This document shows positions 20,790 through 44,939 of a DNA stretch of 64,000 bases, in pieces. The DNA comes from Theodoxus fluviatilis. Lineage: Eukaryota > Mollusca > Gastropoda > Cycloneritida > Neritidae. The notes under the pieces were generated by a model, which worked only from the letters and a program-made list of their open reading frames with translations, did not search any database and was not told the DNA's origin. Numbering within the stretch: the first letter of the stretch is position 1; each line of letters starts with the position of its first letter. The translations under genes were made by a program, and so were the position numbers. The stretch covers positions 52,501-116,500 of the forward strand of contig JAWQFJ010018220.1 in NCBI GenBank assembly GCA_034096865.1, written 5' to 3'.

Positions 20790-21439
20790 GTTATTTACTA
20801 GTACATGTAAATGCCTTCTTGGCATACTTGACTGGGGCAGTATTGATTGTATGACCTCTGCAGTAGAGCGTTTTGTGCTGGTGTGGGCAGTGCATTGGGC
20901 CTGTATGTACCCTCATGCAGTAAGAGGGCTTGGGTTTGAGAAGCAATTCCTATGCTTCGAGGCGTAGCTTTCCAGTTTCCATATTTTTGTCAGATAGAAA
21001 TAAGGAGTTGTCAACACCATACGGGTGCTGGTTTGTTAGTATCGCGAACAATTACAAATTTTGCAGTGACAGTGTTAGTCGGTTCCTGGTACCATCGTGG
21101 TCAGTGGTTTGCTAGCAGAAATGCCCGATGCGATACGTCTTTGAGTGCATTGCAAGTATATATGTTATTTTTATCTCTGATGCTGCAGTTGATATTGACA
21201 AAAATCCTTGGCCTCTCTCATGACATTTGTTTTTATGAATTCGCGTCACCAATACGGGACAGTGCTATTGCAGAGATAGGTGAGAGAGATACAGTAGTGA
21301 CATGTGATAAGGGCCTGATATTGTAATTTGGCCCACCTAGCAGTAATCAGTTTTCATACAACATTTCTGGCGACTCGCCCCATTTTGAATACTTTGATTC
21401 ATGAAATATTCATTAACGTTTTCATAAATGCCCCAAACA
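20790..21439. other. Spacer between the ORF unit and the satellite array
   Basis: A faint tRNA-like phrase GGGCTTGGGTTTGAG occurs near 20926-20940. Otherwise no feature is recognised. Confidence 0.35.
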
Positions 21440-23870
21440 CTAATACCCTTACCCCTAGCTAGTCAGCTATGCATATAGCTGTAGGATATATGGGGACCCT
21501 AGCCGGCTAGATCCGACAAGCCACTATGCTCGTGAAATGGCGGGACCTAGGCCCTGCATAGTCACCGTGCATATGCCTGTGACAGTCGGTGGTTGGAGGA
21601 CCTAGCCCTGCTAGTCCACTGCATATGCATGTGAAGTCGATGGCAGCACCTAGCCTGCTAGTTCGCTGCATATATGCTACGTGAGAGTCGCATGCTTGGG
21701 ACCTAGGCCTGACCATAGTTCTAACCTGCATGTACTTGTCCTGTACATGCGGACCATTAGCCCTGCTAGTCACAGCATATAGCATGACATGAAATGCGGG
21801 AACCCTAGCCTTAGCTAGTCCACGTGCATATGGCTGGTGAAGTTCGTGGAGAGACCTAGCCCTTGCCTAGTCACGGCATAATGCCTGTAAAAGCAAGTCG
21901 TCGCGGGACTCTACCCCTGCTAGTCACAGCATAATGCCGGTAAAGTGCGGACCTTAGCCTGCCCTAGTCACTGCGCATATGACTTGCTGAAGGCGTGCGA
22001 CTAGAGACCTAGCCTGCTAAGTCGACCAGCATTTGATTGCATGCAAGATGCCGTGGAGCCTGGCCTAAGCTAGTGCCCTAGGCCATCATGCACTGTGAAG
22101 CTCCGTGCACGAGGACACTAGTCCTGCCTAGTCAGCGATTGGCGGCCATAATGCTCCGTAAAGGCGTGCGCAAGCCGACACCTAGCCCTGCCTAGTTCAC
22201 CGGCATATGCTGCTAAAGTGTGGGGACCACCTGCTAGTCACCATGCGCATATAGCTGCTAAAGTTTGTGTGCAGCGGTGACAACTAGTCCTGCGTGCTGG
22301 TCACGGCATATTGGCCTGTGAAACGCTCGCTGCGGAACCTAGCCTGCTAGTCACTAGCCATATGCTGCTACAAAGTGTGGGGACCCATACGCCTGCTGGT
22401 CATGGCATATGCCTGCCCTAGTAAGTTGTGGCCGCGCGACTCCTATGCACATGGCCCTAGTGCACCGCCCCATATGCTGGTGCTAAAGAAGTGAAAGAAA
22501 ATCTAGTCCCCATCGCTCAGTATCCCCAGCATAGTGCCTGTAAAGTTCATGGGCCGACCTAGTGGCCTGCTGTCACGCGGGCATTGCTGTACAGTGTCGT
22601 GGCGATCTAGTCTGCTAGTTCACTCAATATGCTGTAAGTCGTGGAGACTTAGCCTGCTAGTCACGCATATAGCCTGAAGTCATGGTGGCTAGCCCTGCTA
22701 TCACGCATGCTGCTAGTCAAGTCTGGAGATCACGCTAGCCTCTGCTAGTCGACAGATACGATGCTGTCAGTGGAGATCTAGCCTGCCTAAGTCACAGCAT
22801 ATGCTGTACAAGTCGTAGGCCGGACCCTAAGCCTGGCCCCCTAGTCCACAGCCATTCATGCTGTAAAAGTCGTCGCGCGGGAACCTAGCCCCTATGCTAG
22901 TCACGCGCATATGCTGCTTAAAGTACTTTAGTGGAGATCTAAGCCCTAGCTAGTGTCACAGCAATATACGCTGTCAAAGTGCCGCCAGAGGTTCTAGCCT
23001 GCTAGTCACTGCACATGCTGTGATATGGGGACTAGCCGGCTAGTCCACAGGGCATAGGCTGTCCCTGGAGACCTAGCCTGGCTAGGCACGCATCAGATGC
23101 CCTGTAGTAAGTCCTGCGACGGCTAGCCTGCAGTCAGTGTTTCGAGGGTGGGTGTCTATATTAGTCTTAGTAGACGTTGGGGACCTTGCCTGCTATAGTT
23201 CTACGGCATGATCGGCTGTGAAGTCTCGCTCAATGGAGACCTAGCCTGCTGGTCACGGCATATGCCCTGTCAAGTCGTGCGGGATCTAGCCTGCTAGTAT
23301 TGTTTCACGGCCCCAGATGCTAGTGCAAAGGTCATAGGTGCGACCTAGAGTGGCCGTGCTAGTCACGGCATAATGGCCCGGGATAAGTGAAATCGGGTTG
23401 CACTTTACTATCTAGGCCTGCTATAGGTCGCAGATCAGTCTAAGATATCTGAGCATATGCGTGTAAAGGTGGCGCTGTGCCTCCTAGTCCGTGTCGGTGA
23501 CTGTATCAGGTCATGGGCACCTAGCGCTAGCTATTTGGGCCGCATCAATATGCCCTGTCATAGAGTTTGTGCCGGACCCTAAAGACCTGCTAGTGTCACG
23601 GCCATATAGCCTGTAGTAGTCATGCGTCAATGGGGACCCTAGCCTGCTTTTGCCTCACGGCATAAGCGTGATTCTTAGGTCGTGGCGAACTCTCGCCTAT
23701 GACTAGGGTCGACAGTCCACTATCGCTGTAATACGGTCGTGGGACCTAAGCCTGCCTAGTTCACGGATATTCTAGTACAGTACGCTTATGTGGTGTGTAC
23801 CTCGTAGCTGGTAGTCACAGCGTCTGTTGAGCTGTAGACACACGTCGTGGGCCCCTAGCCTGCTATGTGC
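21440..23870 (+). repeat. Degenerate satellite array, about 43-bp unit
   Basis: The words ACCTAGCCTGCTAGTCAC and GGCATATGCTGTAAAGTCG recur about every 42-45 bp for 2.4 kb, roughly 55 units. Units differ mainly by one- or two-base insertions and deletions scattered everywhere, not by shared substitutions. Biological satellites drift mostly by substitution and show shared variants. The insertion-rich pattern looks more like unpolished long-read sequence across a collapsed array. Confidence 0.85.
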
Positions 23871-26800
23871 ACTGTTTGGTGATTGGGGGGGGCATATACT
23901 GTGAAAGTCAGTGGGTGTTGCGCTCTAGTCTGGGCTAGTGCGGTGTGGACAGTCCATAGTGGTGCGCGGCGCGGTGTCTCTTGGTGAGGGGGTGTGTGGT
24001 GCTGTGGAGGATTCCATTGCCATAAATAGGATATAATGTTACAAGCCAGTTCTAAGCGCATATTTTTTCAAATCTATTAACACTGGTACATTGGTATCAT
24101 TCGGTCCATATTGTTTCATTGTCGGTATATAGGGGGTTATTGGGTGGGACCAAGTATATGTGTTTGTTTGCCTGAGGGCATCAGTTGGTCATTAAAGACA
24201 AGGATAGGTGTCTCATCCTGTGGATACGTTGTGTGGTAGTCTATGGTTTTTGTTGTGAAAATGACACAACCTAAAACTAGCCCCATTTTGTATGTTGGGC
24301 GACCAAGTGGGGACAGTTATGGTGGTTTGGGAGGAGAGCTTGTCGTTGGGCCCATAGTGGCGGCCGGCGGCAAGGGAGCATGTGGTGGAGCGGAGGCAGG
24401 GATCGCGTTGGAGGCGCCGGATGCGACGGAAAGCAGATAGGGGCACGCTGCTTCTTGGTGAGACCTTGTTGTCGCGAGGAGACTGGCGATAGGATACGCA
24501 TTGCACCGGAAATAAGTATATGGATGGTCGGGAAAGGGCAGTGTAGATGGTGTGTTGAAGGCAGTGGGCGTCCTGGACTGTTGAGATAGGCAGTTCCTGG
24601 GGCCATCGTGATGCCTTTTCTAGTTCCTAGGGGACTTCGCCTACCAATGTCTGACTCGGGTTGACAGGATGGGGGATGCTGGCCGAGTTATAACTTTTGG
24701 CTGGGAACTGGCGCATCTGGGGTAGGGGGGGGGAGTTGTTGAAAAAAAGTAAAGGTGTGGTTTTTAAGCGACTACACTCATGTCTGGTCTCTGTATGTTT
24801 TTACAGTGCGTTAGATATGAATATTTGTTCCATGGTAAAAAGAATAGTTTAGAAATTTAAAGTAACCCCAGAAGAAGTTAGCTGATGACTTTTGTGCTCT
24901 TGGTTAATTCATGGCACCTGAGTGCTACTTCCTTGAGTAACTGGTGTCCTTTGTTTTAACGCAAGTGGAAACGTCATGGCGATATTATGGAAGAGGGGTG
25001 TTTGTAGTCCGTGCGGCCCTTTCCCTGAATGAAGCCAGATCTCTGCAAATCGTGAGGCGACGCAGAGACCTGTTTACCGTGTACAGGATTACTACTAGCT
25101 TGAGCAATAGTGTGCGGGGGTGGGTTGGTGTAGCCTGTGTGTCTTTCACTGCCTGCCCGAGGCCTCCCTCTGTGAGACGGAGTGAGCGTCAAATAAGACT
25201 TGACCCTGTCACATTACAGCAGCAGAAAGTGTGTATTTATTATAGGATTTTGTGACAGCATTCGTGCGTTGCCAAAAATGGGTTTCGTTCTGGATTACTA
25301 TTCTCCTCGGCACGCCGCCAACGGCGGGCTGCCCGCGGCGGCCGCCACCAGCTCCTGCACGCCCGATGCCGGACGACTTTTTACAGGGGGTGCGGAAATG
25401 GCCAATTCCCACCCGTGTCCTATATTTATAAACCGGTGTGTGGTCTCTCTCGCTGAGCCTTATCCTTCCAGTGCTTCTGTACATCTCGCAACTTTTTTGT
25501 AAGATTCATGTGAAACGGTGGAAACTCGTGCGTGTGTGTAGATAATAACTGCAGGGACATGTGTGAGGAGGTCTGATGTAGGAGGTTAATGCGGTGTCCA
25601 CCTACGACCTCCAGATGTGCTGGGATGCAGCAGTTTCAGGCGACTGGGAGAGATAGCGTATTGTTGTGACGTGTGCATAGGATATGGTATAGGGGGTGAG
25701 GTAGACGTCAACAGCGGCTCTCTCTCGTTATCCGGTGGTGGGAGCGTGCGAGGCGCGATGCCCATATGTGGTGTTTTGGCTCATAGGTAACACATAAAGC
25801 TCAGTAGGAGTATCGTGGGTAAGTGGAGACCACTATGGGCTCCAATTATGCGCGTTATAACTGTGGTTCGGGCGGATGTGCGGGACGCGACAATACCTGG
25901 TATACACTCGCTTAGTGTGTTGACTCTGGTTATGTACGTAAAGCTGTGCTATAATGGGATTAGATAATCTCTAGCGGCAGTGCTGGCAAGCCGACAGTCC
26001 TCTGGGCGGGTGCTAGTAAGGCGGTCGATAGAGAAAGGAAGTGTGGATGAGCATGTGGCTAGCGTTGCCCTCATGTGCGATGCGCGACTAGGATTGCCAA
26101 GGTGTCTCGAATTTGCTGCTGTGTCACAAGTGTAGAATATAGGTTGGAGTTGATACATCTGGCGGGCTGTGAGCGTGTTGTACCAGTGAGAGAAGAGATA
26201 TGATGACCGGCGAAGTTGATGGTTGGAATAAGAGAGTCTGATACGCTGTTGCCCGCTAGGACGAGATCCACTAATGTCGCAGTGGATTCCGGCTAGAGCA
26301 GTAGTGTGTGCCACTCCCAAATAGTGCTGCCTGCTGACTGGCCATGTGCTGTCGATTTACTGTTTACTTCCGCTCAGTTCATCAAACACTGTCTGGTCCG
26401 TGAACAATCTCTAGGATAAAGTTCTGTAAGACCCTTAAACCCTTGGATCGTGTTCAACATGTGAATAAGTAAAATAGCAAAGGCTTCTAAAATGTGGATC
26501 AATTTGCTCTCCAACGTTTTGAATTGACTCGTCAGTTATGCGTGTGGCGTGACCAGTATGTGCTACATACATACTAGACCCTAAATCCAGTCTTCGATGG
26601 TTCTAGTCACTAGTGCACCGCATGAACGCAATTCCAGCTCAGCTTATGTTCCTGTTATTTGACTGCCGCGTGTATTGGTAAGCGACGTGCGCAAAAAGGG
26701 GACAGTTGCTGGAATGGAGCAACCTAATGTGACTGCCATAGTCCTGTTGGACATGTGCTGTTGACGTCGCGTTGAGTGTGAGTCTGGTATAGACTGCTGT

Positions 26801-27650
26801 GGTGGGAGCGGGGGGACCATGCTTGATTTGTACCCTCTCCCTGCCGGACTTTGCAGGACTTTTAATACCTCATGGTTCCTTAAAGGTAATTTCGCATATG
26901 GAAATTGAAAGGGTTAACCTGTCAACAGTGTTGATTGGGTGGCTCTTTCTTGTTGTCCTTGAATGCATATAACTGCATTCATTGCGACGAAAGTGCGCGC
27001 TGTGGTCCCCTTTCGGCGATACTCCCTGCCTGAGGCGATACTGGGCGGACCGGTATATATGTCTGAACCGATGGCCCCAATCCAAAAGGCACCAACGTAT
27101 TCACCTTCGGAAACCTTCTTATATTTTTGTATTTGTGTTACAAGTCAAGATGTTTCCAGTGTATGGTTACACTATAACGTAGCATGTCATTTTGAATCAA
27201 TCGACGTTCGTATATAGATCGTCTCCGCTGGTCATGGCAATAGACGAGTGTGGGGAACTGGATAACTTCGTGGGTCACATGTGGTGATGGACCTTTGGAC
27301 TTCCCGTCCGAGTATGTGTCGCTTGTCACAGTGTGGGGACTACCCGTCTTGGGGATATAGCCATAATTATTATGTGATTGTTTGCGAAGATCCTAGGTAC
27401 TTGGAGAGTTCTGCTGGCCAATGGACATCCACTAATCAACGACGGTCTGACTGATAAATCGACTGTTCCAGAGTGGACGCTGCAATAAGAGATGCAATTG
27501 CCATCTCTTGGGTGAAGCATAGTTCCTCTCATTGCTCTGCGAATGTTCCCTGCGTGATTTCCCAAGCCTTGTGTGGGTAATTGCCTTTTCCCACAAGTTC
27601 ATTTTCCCCTGGTCTGGGCCTTTAGATATGGAATAATCAACATCTTTCAA
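23871..27650. other. 3.8-kb interval without recognisable genes, possibly low-quality assembly
   Basis: Up to about 24.2 kb the + strand is G/T-rich and appears to fade out of the satellite. Beyond that there are no microsatellites, no known repeats and only short ORFs, with base usage unlike the flanks. A GC-rich patch at 25290-25400 encodes an Ala-rich frame, but no splice sites or family support it. From 27650 the sequence again resembles the rest of the window. Confidence 0.4.
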
Positions 27651-30438
27651 ATATGAACCAACCTTCCATTGTCCAGCCTGAAGCTTGCCTGAATGGAGTT
27701 ACATCATGCAAAACTTAAACATGCACACTTAAATTAAACACATTCAGGTGAACAGACATTCAGCACGACAAATATTCTTGCACAATGAGATACGACATGT
27801 GGGTCAAAGCAAAAGAGTGAGAAACTTTCGGTGGACACGGGGCACTTTAATGATTACTTCAGCTGGATGGAATGTTGACATGCAGTACAAGATAACATCA
27901 ATGGTCATCATATCTTCAACTATGCAAGACAATATCAAGTGCTTGTATCAGCATTGGGGTACCCCTGATGTTAGTCTGATCATTAATGCCACATTAAATC
28001 CTTGTCCTTTGTGATATATAACTTATCACAAGATTCTCCTCAGGTAAGCATTTCTTTATTCTAAGTTCATGTTGCGCATATCCAAAGTATATGCTGCTCA
28101 GAGGGCCTTGGGTGTGGTAAATTTCTATGTAGTAACTTGACATTGTTGCTTCATGCTCCACCTCTACTCCATGTAGTACCTTTGTCCCGGACAGCAGAAC
28201 ATGACTTTCTTTGCATTGGCACAAGCATGCACTTCCTTGGAGCAATATGAAATGCATAAAGGCTCCAAGGGAGGCATTTTGACTTGCCCACCATCAGTGG
28301 ACTAGGAATGAACCAATGGGAGGATTTGAGGGTCACTGGTGTAATGTTGCCAATGGTTGCACCAGATTTCAACTGGTCCATGTCGACAGAAACCCACATA
28401 TAAAGTACAGAATTTCCTCAAATGTGGCACAAGAACAGCACTGCTAGTACTACATTTCTGGTTTCTCACTAGTACAAAGTTGCCCTGACAAGTATGATCC
28501 AAGCGCCATCATCATCTTAACTGTAGCAGCAGGCATGGGGGGAAAATGGTGTAGACCCAATAAGAAAGGAGGTGACACAAGGGAACATGCCCTTACATAT
28601 CTTTGATCAGTTTTAACACTAAGCGAAAGCTTCACACATTATGAACATCAACAAGTTTCCATTAATCTTTCCATTTTATGGCAACAGTACAGCACTTCAT
28701 GCATTGCACATCAACACCTTCTCTGTGTCAGTATGTATCACTAGAAATGTTTCATAGAGATTCAAGACACACAATTTGCTTCAGAGGAGCACCTTACATC
28801 AAAAGCCATGGCATTCTACACGTATAAGGGAGTTTTAAAACGCACACAAAAATGCAGCAACAAAACTGCTTTTCTTGCTTCACTTCCATCACAACAGCAT
28901 TTAGCCATGACTCTGGAAATAAATTTTAATCTAGGAGAAAAAAATTAATCTGTGTATTAACTACTTACTTTCCATCGAAATGCATACTTACAATAGCATT
29001 AACATAAATTATCTGCTGCATAGAGCAGTCCATGCTGGCACATCAAACTTTTATATAAACGAAAGCCACAAATCAAACAAACCCGTCTAACATGACAAAA
29101 ACTTCTCAACCTGAACATGATGCAGAACAACCTGCGAAAGCATGCTCTTGTTTGAATTTCTGCACAAATCAATCTTTTGCAACAACCTTAAACTCCTTAT
29201 CACAAGACTCAATATAATTATACTCATTTACTTGGTGTGAAAATGGAATTCATACAAATACATCAAATGGGAGAATGTAAACTTCTTTGCACAATGACAG
29301 TGTTGATTAATACATGTCTTGGCATCACCTACTCCATGCAATGCACGCCTACACTGATGCATGACACAATGGCCTTTGCTTCCACGCCTGTCATCTCCCC
29401 TCCCTTCATCAGCTGCACTGTGTAGAAATGCTCACTGCGACTCTCCAGTCCATTCTACAGCACTTGCTTGGGCGGGCAGTGGCTTGCAGCTTTCATTATG
29501 CAAGGCCCAAATCACCACATCTGTCTCCACTGCAAAGCTGAGCACTGCAGTGACCTCATGCAATCCAGTGTGCTTCACACAGCTCCCCACTTCAGCATGT
29601 GTGAAGGAGACATAAGTGACTTAAGAGGGATATACAAAAATAGGTAAACTGCATCCACAGACTCTGTCAATGAAGCAGACAATGCAAAAAAAACAAAAAA
29701 AACCAAAAGACCACGCACATCCCCCCATTAAAAAACCCAACAACAATAACCAAACCCTGCAACGAAAGAATTATTCTTATCCTTATTCTTGGTTGTGTTG
29801 TATCTGATCACCTACAATAAAGAAGGTTACTTGAAACTGATAGATATTGGGGGAAAATCGAGGAATTTCCTTTGTTTATATCATGTGCATCCCCCCACCC
29901 CCCACCCCACCTCCCCCCTCTCCAGTCAATCAATGTAATGCCTCTGATTTACATATCATTTTGCACATTAGAGTAGTGCGATTCTTTTTTACAAATCAAA
30001 TACATAAAGCTTGATATAAAAATGCCACAAAACACAGGTATTCACTTTACTGAATCTTTAACAAACGAGAACTGAAAAACACCAGACGAAGGAGAAACCA
30101 TCTTGACATCCATTCCAACCTGACTAAAGCCCTTTAGCTTGCATCATGACTCCATTCAATGTAATTCAATTACAGACATGATTGACAAACCAACAAACAC
30201 AGTGGCATGAAGTTCTTTGACCACAAATTTCAAAATTACTGCAACCATCATAACATGGTGCTCAAAATATAATATAATTCATCTTTCATTGAAACATACC
30301 TCCAAAAAAAAGGAGAAAAATTGTACAGCAATCTCAAGATGATAAGGGTGGTTACATCGCTGCTCCTTGGTGCCAAATCCGTACAGCTTGCCTTTGATGT
30401 GCTGGACAAGCTCAGTCCTCTCTCTATGCAGCATGAGA
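27651..30438 (-). other. Downstream region / probable long 3' UTR of the AP-1 mu gene
   Basis: There is no coding signal on either strand. A minus-strand AATAAA (plus TTTATT near 28055) is one candidate polyadenylation signal. How far the AP-1 mu transcript extends is not determined. A CCCCCCACCCC run lies at about 29890-29920. Confidence 0.35.
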
Positions 30439-40327
<9,889 letters not shown>

Positions 40328-40699
40328 GGTGAGAGATGGGGGTTCTCTGAAAACAGAAAGATCGGCATGCATTCTGTTTATCAACATGGAGAGTTAATCT
40401 GAATTTTGCTCTCCATAGCCATTACAGACTAGTGCAAATTTATCGAAGTTGCTGTTGAGTGAGACTTTTTAAAAATACACACAAGTTCACCATAAATCGC
40501 ACTTGTCTCCTCTCAAAATAAAGCCTGTCTCTTGTAAACAAAAACAGACAGCTGGGTGATACGTGACAGTGACATGAGCGGTAAGTGTAAATGCAAGGTC
40601 GGCATCGGACGTGGCCTCCCAATAATGACAGTGTTACCTGAACGATAACGATGTCCGAGTGATCTAAGAAAATGCTTGGCATCCTCCGCGTCAGATCAC

Positions 40700-41180
40700 C
40701 CGAGTCTATCTATATGTATTTGTCATGGGCCTTCAGAAGAAGTGTACTAGACCCCATGAGTAACACTCTATGAATAGTATCATGGTACAGAACCAACCCA
40801 ACAACGTCAACGGTGTGGACTGTGGAGTGTGGTGAACTGTTACTGTGTGTCCCTCTCCCACCACCATGCAAGCCGGTGGGTGTAAATTCGTCTGCAAGGA
40901 GTCATCGATTGTCTGCGATCATTATGAAAGGTTATACTATTGAGTTGATGGAGATCTAAATGAGCAATGATAAACAAATGTCAACAGCACCAACCTGCGC
41001 AAGAAAAAAATAAGGAAATTAGCGAAGCAGCCTCATCCCCCGGAAACTGTCACCATAATTTGTTCCCAGATTCCATTGCGGTCGCAGTAAAAACTTCCGG
41101 TTCGCCAAAGAGGTCGCGGGAACATTGAACTGACCGACTAGATCGCTTGGGGAAGGAGCGCGAGAGGATTTAAATGTTCA
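40700..41180. promoter_or_regulatory. Candidate divergent promoter between AP-1 mu and the 148-residue gene
   Basis: The AP-1 mu start (40327, minus) and the next plus-strand start (41913) are 1.6 kb apart, head to head. Two ETS-type motifs in opposite orientation, CCGGAA (41040-41045) and TTCCGG (41095-41100), lie in a GC-enriched patch containing TCGCGGGA and GCGCGAG. Paired ETS sites are common in TATA-less bidirectional housekeeping promoters. The assignment is inference. Confidence 0.4.
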
Positions 41181-41723
41181 TATGGAACATGACGCACATA
41201 CCATCACAGACTAGCTTCGTACAGTCTTTAGCTTTGCCACAGAGGATGTGAATAGGTCTCCATCCCCATCGCACCTGCTGTCTCTCCGCATTGACGCCAG
41301 ACGGTCTGATCGAATCTTTCAATGATTGTGTGTTTGTGCTCTATGGACTAAAGAGTATAGTCTACTGCGCGCAGGTGTGGAAGTGATTCCTTCGTGTAGC
41401 TGTTTCAGCTGAGCGTTCGCGGTGTCCTGTCTTTGTCTGCAAGCTGCCAAGAATCTTATATTGCACAGGTGAGCCGTCGATCTGACGAATGTTGGCAACG
41501 GAGCCGGGCGTAAGATTGCAGTGCAGTAATTAGTAATCTCATGGTTCCGTAATGTCCATGGTAATCTGTAATGGGAATCGGATGTTGAACTAAATGCCAT
41601 TTAAAATGGTATCAACAACAGAGAGCATGTTGCACCAGCGCAAGCAGATTGGATATATGCAGTCAGAATAAGAGAGTATCATGATGATTTGAGTTCTTTT
41701 TCGTCAGTATTTTTGTTAGGAAA

Positions 41724-41852
<129 letters not shown>

Positions 41853-41912
41853 AAATGGCAAATCCACTCGCAATGTGTGCATTTGTTACAGATTCATCGC
41901 AGATTACAGGGG

Positions 41913-42931
41913 ATGTCTACACACGACAATTTGTATTGCACAAGCTTGCCCTCAAGCAAGAAGCGGAAAATGGATTTAAATATCAGTTCAGAAGATGATC
42001 ACCTCTACCTGAACAACAATGTGCAGCCGTCATTGATCACGGGTAAGCTTGTGTCTCAGTTGTTTACTTTTGCTGTGTTGATGATATTTCCCCATGTACA
42101 CTTCCTTGCCTCTGTAACAATATTTGCTGTATAATCAACAATCCACAGTACTTTACTTAATGTTGCATCTATTTAATCCTCAGGCTGTATACAGGCTGAA
42201 AATGAATATGTTAAATACTCCTTGATAGATATTAATATTTATATCCACACAGGTAACTAGTTCATTCCCGAGAAACCCAAAATGGGATTATCTCCATAGT
42301 TGTGGCAATGTAACCCTCACCACCACCACCACTTGTCTTCATCAAGTTAATCATTAAAAAATCAGAGCTTAGAAAAAACCTGGTAGGTTCTGTCTCTGTG
42401 AAGTTTTTGTGCCATTACTGTATGAGCTGTGGTGATATAGACATTTAAATACAGATATGTAACTTTTTCCATCAACTTCAGCAACCAGCACAAAGGATGA
42501 GATTGTCTGTATACATGTAGCTGTCCCCACCTTTCTTTTCCAGGCAGGCATTTTCTGCCCATACAGCACCAGGCTGGAGTGTTTGTAGCAGATGAGTGGA
42601 GACCAGACAACAGCCACTTCTACAAACCTGTCACTGAAGACCTGCTGGTCAATGTGCACAAGGCAGAGCAGTTCAGTTGTGGTGAGGGCAGCCATTTTGT
42701 TGCAGATAGCAATGGGATCTTCTCTCACAAGGAACAGGGTGAGTCCACTGTTTTCCATCCTGCAATGCTTTGTGTTGTTCTTTTGTGTCATCTACTATTC
42801 CCCTGGAGTTGATCATCATTGCTAATCAGGGTTTGTTTTGTTTGTCACTCTGCTCACAGACTCAGTCATGTTAGGGTTTTGATTTGTGAGCGCCTGCCTT
42901 AGATTGCAGATTTGTTTTCATGAGTATTTCC

Positions 42932-43007
<76 letters not shown>

Positions 43008-44897
43008 ACACTAGGTAAAATAATGTCAATTTTGTAACCATGCAGTGAGGTCATAAAGCATGGAATAGCATTTATTGGCCAGTCACCAAGAAAAATTTGT
43101 GACACTGAAACAGACTGGCCAGGGAGAAATTTAGAACAATGAAAAGGATACAAAAAAGCATCCTCAGTAAGCCACAAAACAGACTAAAGGTTTAGATTAG
43201 ACAGATGGCCAAGAAAAGACATTGGACTTGTAAGACAAGAATTGTGACGAAATAAATCCAAGCAACAGAACATGAATCTTTGAGTAAGCTTGGGTACCAG
43301 GACTGAGGGTATATTTACTCTAAAGAAACATCATTTACACCAAGAAAATGATACTTTTCTGTGCATGCCTAGCTTTGATTGATGTCATTCTTGGATTTTT
43401 TGTGACATATGTTATGTTTATTCAAAATTTGAATAAAGGGCATGGACTTGAAGTAGGGTAGGTGGTTCCATTTCACAGCAGGATTGCTCAGAGGCATGTA
43501 AGGCAAACACCCAACATGCCCTAAGGCTAAAGGGCAAGTTCCCATGGCAACCTGGACAAGCTTGAAAGATTTCTAGACTAGAGCTGATCTAAGTTCTCTC
43601 TAGACTATGCAGTTTCTAGTATCTCCATTGCATACAAACCAGGCGTATGTGTGTTCAGTGTTTGTGTGTGAGAGTGTGTGTGTATGCACTGGCGAGGGAG
43701 AAGAAGTGGAGTTGTGGAGAGAGACACCTACGCCATTGAGCTACAGTGGAACTCCTCTTTTACGACTTAACAAAATCTCAGGAAAATCGGTCTTAAAAGA
43801 GGGGGTAAAGTGAATTGCATACATAACTCAACATTTTATGTAGGACAGTGAAAAAACCAGGCACAAAAGACAAAATGTTTTAGATTTACATACAAGATGC
43901 CTCTATAATTTGTGATGGCTTCAATCATTCAGTTATCACCTTGACGTTTAAGTTGTGAAGCCTTTCTTAATAGACGGGGAACTTGCTAGAATGTTCCAAC
44001 CCTCCTTTGTTCACCCCCTATATCTTAGTATCTTAGTGCAAGCAGGATGAATCACCTCCCAGAAATAGTCACTGAGTCTTGGCACAGTCCAGGTACCTTG
44101 TAGATTTTCCACTCTCACCACCCCCACCCCCCGACACCCACCCCCTTGTTCTTGCTGCTCCCTCTCCACTATAGATAGTACCTTTGTTCTAATGAGATTG
44201 AGATGCCTTGGTATTGGCTGAAGCATCGGTCCCACATCCCGGCCGAGGGTATAGAATGTGAACAACGCCCAGTACACAGTGCAAACAGTGCAACACTCTC
44301 TCTTTTAGTTTTACTCATAACTACTCACTCTCCTTCCCAGCTTCCCCCTCTCCCCCAGAGGGTCGAAGCATTAGGGGGTGTTAGGGGGCGGAAGATCTGA
44401 CAACCTGGACAACAGCTAGCGAACTTCTGCCTTCCCTCTCCCCAGGGACCCCAAGTGGACAAGGTTATAGAGTGATAAGCGTATGGGGCCAGGAATTCTC
44501 CAGTAGTGAATAAAGGGGTTATACTGAAGCATCATTGAAACTGTTGTCTTGCTTGGGAAAGCCTGAGCGTCCTAGGAGGGACAGGAACACACACACCCCC
44601 CACCCCCCTCCCTATTTAGATGCTTCGATACTATAGTGGCCCACAGAGGCAGATATCAGAAAAGTCTCTGATGTCTTTCTAGAGAGTAATCATCCGCCCT
44701 ATCAGCATTCTGGATAACAGTCTCAGATACTGTTCTCTCTTTTTCTTGTGCCCCCACCCCCTTCCCCTCCCTTGTTCCTTCTCCCAGTCATCATGATTGC
44801 CAACCCCCCCCCCTACCCCCCCCCCCCTCTCCCAGTCATTGTGTCTGCCTACCCTCCACACACCACCACCCCCCCCCCCCCCCTTCTCTCTACCTAA

Positions 44898-44939
<42 letters not shown>

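Noticed and set aside
21440..23870. CRISPR-like array
   Set aside because: Units are contiguous tandem repeats with no unique spacers, in a eukaryotic genome.
25265..25410. GC-rich Ala-rich frame (ANGGLPAAAATSS) as a gene exon
   Set aside because: It sits in a block of doubtful sequence quality and has no splice sites or family match.
41319..41600. Minus-strand 93-codon ORF upstream of the (CA)n run
   Set aside because: It lies in the divergent promoter/intron region of the plus-strand gene and has no recognisable domain.
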